DNA of 64,000 nt, from positions 11,842,001-11,906,000 of the forward strand of contig NC_056408.1 in the NCBI RefSeq assembly GCF_905147365.1. The letters are read 5' to 3'. The stretch is from Aricia agestis (Eukaryota; Arthropoda; Insecta; Lepidoptera; Lycaenidae). The notes beneath the pieces are model-generated. The model searched no databases. It was not told the origin of the DNA and was given only the letters and a program-made list of their open reading frames with translations. The translations under genes and the position numbers were made by a program. Shown piece by piece: positions 56,723 to 64,000 of the stretch (the first letter of the stretch is position 1; every line of letters starts with the position of its first letter).

Positions 56723-59700
56723 TACAAGAATTGCTCGTTTAAATATATAAAATTCTTTATTTTTACAAAATGTTGAAATACTTTATTAATACTTTATTAT
56801 GCTAAGTACTCAATACGGTTTTGCTCGTCGAGCAATAACGACGAGCAAAACCCGCGGCTCGGGCTTTCGTCCACACATTTAGCATTGCTCGATAGTTTTA
56901 TTCTAAATCGATATATTTCATTCCATCAATCCGGCTCCATCCGGTTCCATCAATCCTTGGAGCGGCTCGATGCGAGCCTTCGAGCTGTCAGGAGCTGTCA
57001 GTTCTGCGGCCCACACAATAATTATTACTCGATTTAGGTAGCGAACTCACGGCGCAGTTTTTTCCCGCGCCCGCCGCGGTTGCGGGCCCGCGAAAATGAG
57101 CGGTATTATTTCAGAACTCACGAGACCGCTGATTTGTGCGGGCCCGCAGTCCGCGCCGAAAAAACCGCGCCGTGAGTTCGCTCCCTACTACGGCTACTGC
57201 GATCGCCCGCTAAACTATCGCAGAGAGCGCGGGCGCAAACCGCCGAGGCTGCGGGCGGTGCAGTGGGAGCCGCAAACAACCGCGAAAGTTTAAACTATCG
57301 ATCAAAACCATATGTGAGTACTTAGCATTAGGAAAATACTTACTTAGCTCCTGTGTGTTCAAAGTTTCTTGTAAAATAACTTGTAAATCCTCAACTTGGT
57401 TTACTGTTATTGTGGAAAAGAAACACAGCGCCACGATCAGAAATATGTACTTCAGACATCGAGCTATACCCACCACCATAACGTTGTAATGCTCCTGAAA
57501 TATTATAGTATAAGTAAAATTAAAAAGAGTGAAAAATTTAAATTACACTGTATAGGCCTCTTGGATATCGTTGCTAAGCTACGGCAACGCCGCGGGTCGG
57601 TTGACGGCGGAAACTCACGGGCGCTTTTCTCATATGATTCTCATACAAGTCACTGCACTTTTTTGGTAATTGTTTATATTTTTAGCACAATAAAAAGTAA
57701 TGAGTCAAATTATTATTAATTGTGGACTTCATAATATTTGCGCAGACTTTTTCCGCGGAAAATCAGTACTACGCGGAAAAGCAGTAATTTGGCATGGATA
57801 ACTAACTCCATAGAGTTATCCATGCCAAATTTCAGCAAAATCTGTTCAGCAGTTTAGGCGTTAAGAGGTAACAGACATACACACTTTCGCACTTATAATA
57901 TTATTAGTAAATTAGTAATATCATTAATATTAGTATATTAGTATGATAATAATATTATAAATGCGAAAGTGAATATTAAAGGAATTAGTAATAAATATTG
58001 AACCGACAATAATTATATTTATATCGTTTTTTCAATTACAATATATTATTATACATAAAACAATGATATTAAAAATAACTTGCACGTGATATTTTAGAAA
58101 TATTCATGCGAGATTTAGATTTAAGCATGATTAATAATCGGCATGTTGATTTCGATACGTTTCCCAATTCCGTCTCAGAAACGAATAAAAAATTAATTCA
58201 CGATTCCGAGATTGGGAATATTTGAACCCTACAACACAACAGTACTTTTTCATAGCACTTTTTAACGTTTTCAACGTGTTTTCATTCTTAACTAGTAAAC
58301 CGTATTTCACAGCTGATCACACTCTGACACCCACGTGTTGCCTCAATCTGCCACACGCCGCGCCACTAGAGTTATCCAAGAGGCCTATACTAGATGACAC
58401 CAGCAACTCCTCACAGAAAAAAAATCATTTTCAATAAATAAATAAATTCTAATAAACTTTTCTAATCTCTAACAAGAGAAATACTAACTATTAATAATAA
58501 CAAATAGCCTTCTCATATTTCTGGATTGCACAATTAAAAATGTTACGTAACATACCTACAAGTATCCAGTCATAATATCATTGACTAAGTATTTCGACGC
58601 TTCCTTTTTTATATTCTAAAATCTAAACGATATAAACGTTAAAAATATCACAAGACTAAAGATAAACGCGAAGGCAAAATTGAAAGTAACGGCCTTGTAA
58701 ATAGATAACAGAAAACTTTGTCCCATCCAGATTAAATTAGGACCCATTATCAGGTCTCGCGATAAAGTTTCGCAGGAAAATAAAAGGACCCGTTGAACTT
58801 TTCACCCGTTTGCTTCGTTATTGGGTATATAGTACCTATACAAATAGGTACCATCGAAGAAATTGATTCAAATAGGCAGTTGACGGATCTACGTCATATT
58901 TTGGTGGGATTACGTCAGTCCAATGTTAGTTGTGTGATCTGTCGACACCTCAGAACAGGAAAATAAGGTCGAAACGGTTTGACATAACGCGACCAAATTA
59001 CGTAGGTCCACCATCTGCCTATTAATCAATTTCTCTGATAGTACTTTCATAATATATGAAATTACTAGATGTCCCGCGCGGCTTCGCCCGCGTAAATTAG
59101 AAATTTTACAGAATCCGTAGGTACATTTTCCCATAAAAAATATATCCCCCGTTTTTCTCACATTTTCCTGAGTTTCTTCTGTCGTATTAGTCTTAGAGTA
59201 ATAATATAATATAACCTTCTCGATAAATGATGAGTCTTACTCGATAAATGATCTATCTAACACTGAGATAAGTTTTTAAATCGGACCTGTAGTTTCTGAG
59301 ATTGACGCGTTCAAGCAAACATACTCTTCAGGTTTATAATATTAGGTAGATATAGATTTTTTTTAATTATCGCTTGACAAACTCGAGTCTCGATCTAAAA
59401 GACTATGAAATGGTATAATATGGTAGTGATGATGATGATGATGATGATGAAGAATGTAATTTGCATAGTAGCATATGCTTTCTGTTCTTAAAACAACGCC
59501 GAAACTCCCAAACTTGTATCTATAAAGAATCAGGAATTCTCTCAGCACCTTCCGAACCACGGTATACCAGGTATATCTCGGTGCAAAATCTTACTTGTTG
59601 GTAGCATATGCTTAGAATACTTCTCACGAAACCGAAGTCACCATATGTTTCCCTATAAGTTTTGAGGAGTTCCCTCGATTACTTATGGATCCTTCATCAG

Positions 59701-62378
59701 ATCACCACTTTTCTGAATATAATACCAAATTGGGATGATACCCTATATACCAAAAGAAAAATTTTGAAAATCGGTTAACAAACGGCGGAGTAATCGTTGA
59801 ATATAAGAAAACGAACATAACACCTCCCCCATTTTGAAAGTCGGTTAAAATTGTAGCCTATGTGTTATTTATTTAATATTTTAATCAGCACATGAATTGA
59901 ATAACAAAAAAAAATCTGTCAGGACAAACTAAAATTGAAATAGAATAATATTGAATGCGATGATAGCGCCGTCCGCCGGATCTAATGTAAAACATTCCAA
60001 AATCAACAACTCCTTATAAATAAGAAATTAATTGAAAAAACATTTTCCAGTAGACCAAACTGTAAATCTAAACCATTCTCGAATCTCCACGAACACACAC
60101 AAAAAATTTCATCAAAATTGGTCCAGTCGTTTAGGAGGAGTTCAGTCACATACACACGCACACAAGAAATATATATATATACTAGATGTCCCGCGCGGCT
60201 TCGCCCGCGTAAATTAGAAATTTTACAGAATCCGTAGGTACATTTTCCCATAAAAAATATTTCCCCCGTTTTTCCCACATTTTCCTGAGTTTCTTCTGTC
60301 GTATTAGTCTTAGAGTAATAATATAATATAACCTTCTCGATAAATGATGAGTCTTACTCGATAAATGATCTATCTAACACTGAGATAAGTTTTTAAATCG
60401 GACCTGTAGTTTCTGAGATTGACGCGTTCAAGCAAACATACTCTTCAGGTTTATAATATTAGGTAGATATAGATTTTTTTTAATTATCGCTTGACAAACT
60501 CGAGTCTCGATCTAAAAGACTATGAAATGGTATAATATGGTAGTGATGATGATGATGATGATGATGAAGAATGTAATTTGCATAGTAGCATATGCTTTCT
60601 GTTCTTAAAACAACGCCGAAACTCCCAAACTTGTATCTATAAAGAATCAGGAATTCTCTCAGCACCTTCCGAACCACGGTATACCAGGTATATCTCGGTG
60701 CAAAATCTTACTTGTTGGTAGCATATGCTTAGAATACTTCTCACGAAACCGAAGTCACCACACGTTTCCCTATAAGTTTTGAGGAGTTCCCTCGATTACT
60801 TATGGATCCTTCATCAGATCACCACTTTTCTGAATATAATACCAAATTGGGATGATACCCTATATACCAAAAGAAAAATTTTGAAAATCGGTTAACAAAC
60901 GGCGGAGTAATCGTTGAATATAAGAAAACGAACATAACACCTCCCCCATTTTGAAAGTCGGTTAAAATTGTAGCCTATGTGTTATTTATTTAATATTTTA
61001 ATCAGCACATGAATTGAATAACAAAATTTTTTTCAAATTAATCGTAGCACCATCTGTCAGGACAAACTAAAATTGAAATAGAATAATATTGAATGCGATG
61101 ATAGCGCCGTCCGCCGGATCTAATGTAAAACATTCCAAAATCAACAACTCCTTATAAATAAGAAATTAATTGAAAAAACATTTTCCAGTAGACCAAACTG
61201 TAAATCTAAACCATTCTCGAATCTCCACGAACACACACAAAAAATTTCATCAAAATTGGTCCAGTCGTTTAGGAGGAGTTCAGTCACATACACACGCACA
61301 CAAGAAATATATATATTAAGATTAAGATTAAGATTAAGATAAGATTAAGATAAGCATTTAAATTATAACTTTATATATTTAATTTATTGTTATTTCATAA
61401 ATTATAATTTCATTTGGCATAATTATTTTTTGTTATCAAAATTTACTTTGGGTTAACTGTTATCTAAAACTTACCAAAGCATTTGAATTAAAATATTGCA
61501 CCACAGTCTTCATTATCAACACCGTGCACATACCAGATGACAATAACATTATCAAAATCTGAAATAGAACGAAGAACTTCAAAATATGTACAACAAAAAT
61601 TTACTAAATGCAATATAAAAATTACGATACATACCGGAAAACCGATAAGTTTATTCAAATGCTTGGAGCACTTGTGTATTAATTCGTATTCCTTGTAGAA
61701 CGAGGCCGTGGCGCTGAACATTTCGCCCGACAAATTACTTCCCTCCGACAAAAAAGCCTGCTCGTTTAAAATAAAAATCCTCGATACTCGTTCCCTCAGC
61801 AGCTCCACTCTCCTCAGTATCAATGCGAGGGACGAACAAAAAAATAACGTCTCCAGGTCGTGAGTGAATAGAGACACGAAAATCGCACCCCTCGCCCCGT
61901 ACCCCGGGCTCGGCTCGTCAAAATATGCATCGTCGAAAACGAACTCGAATATGTCGTAACAAAATATTGCCAGGAAACAGAATAAGTAGCGGTGTTTCGA
62001 ACTCGATACGTCTGAAGCCCGGCCGTCGTCGAACAACTCCGCAAACAATTGGCTTCTTGATACACTCGTAAAACTTAGCACCAGATATTCCAATGCTACC
62101 GTTATATTGAACACGATCTGCGTAGCGCTGTACGAGTTTATAAAAATTCTAAAATATACAGTGAGTATGACAACGCAAACTGTGTACGCGTAGCACAGTC
62201 CGAGAATGAATTTGCTTTTACAGACTAATCTGAGCCTATTTATACCGAACAGAGTTTCGAATTTAATCAAATATTGTATTTTCTTTGGTATCTGACCGTC
62301 TACAATGAAATTATTCTTTTTTTGGACTGGAATATTATTTGGTGTTACTTTATTTTCTCGCATTTCAAAGTATGTCAT
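55096..62378 (-). CDS. Gustatory receptor (Gr), 4 exons, 383 aa
   Basis: Seven-transmembrane insect chemoreceptor of the gustatory receptor family, expected in the plasma membrane of taste neurons as a ligand-gated cation channel subunit. Coding exons: 62378-61635, 61558-61475, 57494-57344, 55268-55096. All junctions are GT/AG (donors GTATGT, GTAAGT, GTAAGT; acceptors end in TTTCAG). The phases (0, 0, 1) join into one 1152-nt frame ending in TAG. Hydrophobic segments lie near residues 57-76, 86-106, 131-148, 164-188, 247-270, 286-306 and 362-378. The signature T-Y-x5-Q-F is at 370-378, and G-I-N-R-L at 45-49 precedes TM1. Length fits the usual 350-450 residues. The ATG is the first after an in-frame TAG 27 nt upstream. 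Introns are about 76, 3980 and 2075 bp; the last two are full of mobile elements. The intron-rich C-terminus resembles lepidopteran candidate bitter receptors, but no ligand can be inferred. Confidence 0.93.
55659..55992 (-). mobile_element. Poly(A)-ended SINE-like element (GGGAGAGCC family)
   Basis: About 330 bp in Gr intron 3. On the minus strand: TACGTGGGAGAGCCATGCTT, a C/T-rich CCCTTCCC spacer, CTTAAAAGGCCGGCAACGCA, CAGGTGACCCGTTTGCTCGT, then TTATTTCAT and poly(A). I see no tRNA-like A/B boxes, so the class is inferred from size, tail and copy number. Confidence 0.7.
56315..56470 (-). mobile_element. Lep1-like Helitron copy (partial)
   Basis: Minus-strand copy: CTAGT end at 56315, TTTCCGGGATAAAAAGTATC in the middle, and the outer start AAAGTGTGTCTGCCTGTCTG at the right. 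Part of the middle is deleted. Confidence 0.7.
56472..56755 (-). mobile_element. Helitron-like element (AGCTAGT type) with (TA)n
   Basis: On the minus strand: TTTAAACGAGCAATTCTTG, (TA)n, then TCGGAATCGGTTTTCGTG, GGGGCGATAAATCGATCTAG, and the end ACCGAGCAAAGCTCGGTCAA followed by ATAGCTAG. Other copies: 4124-4712, 11553-11749, 48288-48495. It abuts a Lep1-like copy that ends at the same CTAG. Confidence 0.7.
56642..56718. repeat. (TA)n microsatellite inside Helitron-like copy
   Basis: About 38 TA units, located between TTCTTGTAT and ATTGGAATCTCGG motifs of the Helitron-like family. The same position is expanded in the copy at 4.1-4.7 kb. Confidence 0.95.
56812..57322. mobile_element. Foldback MITE (GCTCG family) beside Gr exon 3
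   Basis: Ends are inverted: left TACGGTTTTGCTCGTCGAGC, right the complement of it ending ATATGTGAGTACTTA. Body shared with 14024-14273 (GGGCTTTCGTCCACACATTT). A GC-rich foldback element at 57036-57187 and further GC-rich sequence to 57290 interrupt it. Its right end is about 21 bp from the splice donor of Gr exon 3. Confidence 0.7.
57036..57187. mobile_element. GC-rich foldback MITE nested in another MITE
   Basis: TIRs read GCGAACTCACGGCGC at the left, and GCGCCGTGAGTTCGC at the right, followed internally by runs of CCGCG/GGGCCC. It interrupts the GCTCG-family MITE 56812-57322. The GC content is very unlike the surrounding intron. Confidence 0.7.
57344..57494 (-). CDS. Gr exon 3 (residues 277-326 plus one base of codon 327)
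   Basis: 151 nt between an ATAATATTTCAG acceptor and a perfect GTAAGT donor, phase 0 to phase 1. It encodes TM6 and the intracellular loop rich in Glu/Gln. The exon is squeezed between two mobile elements: a TIR element starts 57 bp upstream of its acceptor and a MITE ends about 21 bp past its donor. Confidence 0.88.
57552..58388 (-). mobile_element. TIR element with THAP-type zinc finger (copy B, inside Gr intron 2)
   Basis: Inverted relative to copy A at 51914-53477, with the same termini (ATAGGCCTCTTGGATATC). It shares the subterminal 170 bp nearly base for base with copy A and the Helitron-like insertion, but lacks about 760 bp from the middle. Its THAP reading frame is broken by indels. 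The right-hand end as read on the plus strand sits 57 bp from the acceptor of Gr exon 3. Confidence 0.7.
58856..59036. mobile_element. Foldback MITE in Gr intron 2
   Basis: Inverted ends: left GAAATTGATTCAAATAGGCA, right TGCCTATTAATCAATTTCTC, with inner pairing of GGATCTACGT and ACGTAGGTCC. No coding content. Confidence 0.65.
59064..60180 (-). mobile_element. Helitron-like element, tandem copy 1 (Gr intron 2)
   Basis: About 1.1 kb. On the minus strand it starts with (TA)n then TTCTTGTGTGCGTGTGTATG and ends with GCGCGGGACATCTAGT, the CTAG end being typical of Helitrons. It holds a (GAT)n microsatellite near 59428-59450. A nearly identical copy follows directly at 60181. Confidence 0.75.
60181..61316 (-). 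mobile_element. Helitron-like element, tandem copy 2 (Gr intron 2)
   Basis: Head-to-tail repeat of 59064-60180, differing by few substitutions (for example CATATG versus CACACG near 60760) and one stretch of about 25 bp near 61030 that copy 1 lacks. The end-to-end join has only one or two bases between copies. This is either recent tandem rolling-circle insertion or an assembly artefact. Confidence 0.75.
61314..61353. repeat. (ATTAAG)n microsatellite
   Basis: Six imperfect units of ATTAAG/ATAAG at the outer border of the second Helitron-like copy. Confidence 0.9.
61475..61558 (-). CDS. Gr exon 2 (residues 249-276)
   Basis: 84 nt, phase 0 at both ends. It follows a 76-bp intron whose acceptor reads GTTCTATTTCAG and is followed by the donor GTAAGTTTTA. 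It encodes most of TM5, a Leu/Ile/Met-rich helix with S-S-G-M-C near its middle. It is read in a different frame from the exon 1 open frame that runs through intron 1, which is why the splice matters. Confidence 0.9.
61635..62378 (-). CDS. Gr exon 1 (residues 1-248)
   Basis: 744 nt, from the start ATG to a CCG codon followed by the donor GTATGTATCG. It carries the N-terminus and the first four membrane segments. If intron 1 is not removed, the frame stays open into a short, unrelated tail ending in a stop, so a retained-intron product would be truncated before TM5. Confidence 0.93.
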
Positions 62379-62406
62379 AGCTCTGGCGCGACCGATGTTT
62401 CCCTAC

Positions 62407-62412
62407 AACTGA
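62407..62412 (-). promoter_or_regulatory. Possible initiator (TCAGTT) upstream of Gr
   Basis: An arthropod initiator-like TCAGTT lies 29-34 bp before the Gr ATG on the same strand. No TATA box is seen 25-35 bp upstream of it. This is a motif match only; a hexamer like this is frequent by chance. Confidence 0.2.
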
Positions 62413-62761
62413 TACCAGTCAAAATACGAAATTAATTGATGATTGATTAGACTTCTGAATATTTTATTTGATTGCGTCAATTACAATTAGCTTTTAAAAA
62501 CGTGGCACTTAAAACTAATTGTGGTATAAAAGGCGGGTCACAAAATTCAAATCGATTGTGGTTTGTATGGCATTTTGTGACTTTCCTCAAGGTTTAAATT
62601 ATAGCATACTCTATACTCTAATTGACAACATTATAAGACTGTTACATTAAAATTGCTAATTTTATTATTATTTACATATTGATCTGCACTAATTACTTTA
62701 CAATATATACATTGTACATGGTAAATGGTCAAAGAGTTAGTTGATCATTTTTTGTGACTTT

Positions 62762-63072
62762 AGGGAGATCGCAAACGACAGACTTTTTGTGCGATCGAGT
62801 CCAGATCGAGTCGGCATGGGCGCCGCAGACTCGATCGCACAAAAAGTATGTAAATAAATAAAAATAAAAATTGTTTTGTATCTTAATAAATTTGAATCAA
62901 ATATTTTCAGAACGTTGAACTACATGTTGCCTACCACCGGTTCGGGAACTAACCCGGCGACAAGAATCGGCGTAAGAAACTCGCACGAGGCCACTTTTTA
63001 GTAAAAAAGTGGATAATTTGTCTTTTAAAAAAATAAAATTTACAATGTAAATATGTCGTCTGCGATCTCCCT
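62762..63072. mobile_element. Foldback element with inner palindrome
   Basis: Outer arms AGGGAGATCGCAAACGACA and GTCGTCTGCGATCTCCCT; inner GACTTTTTGTGCGATCGAGT pairs with ACTCGATCGCACAAAAAGT. Between them lies a fragment with CGGTTCGGGAACTAACCCGG and CGGCGTAAGAAACTCGCAC. Confidence 0.65.
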
Positions 63073-63199
63073 TATTGTGGCATGTATACAAATACTCTTG
63101 CCGATCGTGCAACAATATTTCGTCCTATAACTTGTTAAACTTTATCAGGCGGTACAGTAGTATCTCCAATTTGATGCGTTTATGTCAACGAAACAGTTT

Positions 63200-63232
63200 T
63201 CGGATGTGTGGAATCGAACCGACGCATCATCA
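63200..63232 (-). mobile_element. B-box remnant of a tRNA-SINE
   Basis: On the minus strand, GTCGGTTCGATTCCACAC matches a B box; nothing else of a SINE is left. Confidence 0.3.
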
Positions 63233-63251
63233 TATCAGTTGAAATATCCAT

Positions 63252-63470
63252 ATCCATACTTCTATACTTAATATTAAAAATGCGAAAGTGTGTCTGTCTG
63301 ACTGTCTGTCTGTTACCTCTTCACGTCCAAACTGCTGAACCGATTTTGCTGGGTGTAGAGATGCTTTGAGTCTCGGGAAAGGACATATGATACTTTTTAT
63401 CCCGGAAAAATGTACGGTTCCCACGCGATAAACTAATTTTGGCGCAACGGAGTTGCGAGCGTCATCTAGT
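63252..63470 (+). mobile_element. Lep1-like Helitron copy, full length
   Basis: ATCCATACTTCTATACTTAA to GAGTTGCGAGCGTCATCTAG T with the whole body in order. Confidence 0.85.
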
Positions 63471-64000
63471 GAGGACATAACTAAATGGCCCAAATCGATG
63501 AATGGGTAATAAAATAATATTGGTAGGTACCTGACTTTAATATTTTTGGTACGTTAGCATTAAGTCCTGCTTATCAGCAGTTCTTTTTTTAATGATATAG
63601 AATAAATTAAAATAATATCATCGCTTATTAAAATATAAAATATCATCGCTTATTAAAATATAAGAGAGATTAAAAAGAGTTTTTAGCTTTACGGGAGTGT
63701 TACACGTATTGTTTCGATTTTCCATCGCAACATGGTCACAGGTGGACTGTACTGAGTCTGAGACAATACGTAAACGATCAAACAATAAAATACAATTTAG
63801 TTAGCTATTTTTTAACTTACCAAGTTTTTAATTTAATCATAATGTTTTTGAAGTTATTGCATATGTTATGAACTTATCGAACTGTTTAACAATAACAAGG
63901 TATGTTATGCAGATGCTTATATAAACATACCTCATCCAGGTATGTTTGTCATTTTCTGTATGACTCTACACGTAAACACCTCACTGGTGGTCAAACGTGT
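63471..64000. other. No gene seen
   Basis: AT-rich, with a doubled TATCATCGCTTATTAAAATA near 63617-63662; nothing else. Confidence 0.5.

Noticed and set aside
53310..57719. Similar ~60-codon frames at 53310-53528 (minus) and 57545-57719 (plus)
   Set aside because: They are the homologous subterminal parts of the two THAP-type copies; the similarity is at DNA level and there is no sign of a protein family.
59363..59560. Poly-His frame, repeated at 60480-60677
   Set aside because: Comes from a (GAT)n microsatellite in the two Helitron-like copies.
61488..62378. Gr as a single 296-codon ORF
   Set aside because: The last 48 codons are intron 1 and exon 2 in the wrong frame; the GTATGT donor and the CTATTTCAG acceptor give a proper membrane helix instead.
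62523..62531. TATAAAAGG resembling a TATA box near the Gr start
   Set aside because: It lies on the plus strand, pointing away from the Gr gene, and no plus-strand gene follows.

Overview
The window looks like AT-rich, intron/intergenic DNA from a moth or butterfly. The evidence is the repeats: Helitron-like copies ending in CTAGT (Lep1-type), tRNA-headed lepidopteran SINEs, a TTAA-flanked piggyBac-like remnant, LINE 3' tails of lepidopteran type, and many foldback MITEs. There are no prokaryotic features. I cannot name the species from sequence alone.

There is one gene that I can assemble with confidence: an insect gustatory receptor (Gr) on the minus strand, 62378 down to 55096. It has four exons (61635-62378, 61475-61558, 57344-57494, 55096-55268), consensus GT/AG junctions, compatible phases and a 383-residue product. 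The product ends with the family signature T-Y-x5-Q-F. Introns 2 and 3 (about 4.0 and 2.1 kb) are filled with mobile elements: two head-to-tail Helitron-like copies, a TIR element related to a THAP-domain transposon, and a MITE only about 21 bp from a splice donor. A second Gr-like piece at 23482-23718 (minus) is an N-terminal exon. It has a perfect donor site but no downstream exons that I can find, and a LINE tail follows it.

Layout: 1-16.6 kb, Helitron-like copies, foldback elements and SINEs, with no gene seen. 16.6-22.8 kb, a cluster of CG-rich foldbacks, a tRNA-SINE beside a 0.73-kb long-TIR element, and a nested palindrome joined to a (TA)n tract. 22.8-26 kb, an unrecognised 144-codon open frame, the orphan Gr exon and a piggyBac-like remnant. 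26-32.6 kb, more MITEs. 32.66-35.11 kb, a decayed LINE with an ORF1-like part and an ORF2 in which the reverse transcriptase is deleted, joining endonuclease to C-terminus. 35-51 kb, mixed repeats, including a diverged ~575-bp tandem duplication at 41.4-42.5 kb in otherwise TE-poor sequence. 51.9-62.4 kb, the Gr gene, with inverted copies of the THAP-type element on either side of its last two exons. 62.4-64 kb, MITE and Helitron-like sequence.

I saw no operon, CRISPR array or new defence-type system. The observations that most deserve a check are the element architecture around Gr exons 3-4, the orphan Gr exon, the THAP-type element, the unrecognised ORF at 22.8-23.2 kb and the 41-42 kb duplication. 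Repeat classes were assigned by reading termini, target sites and similarity between copies within this window; no database was searched.
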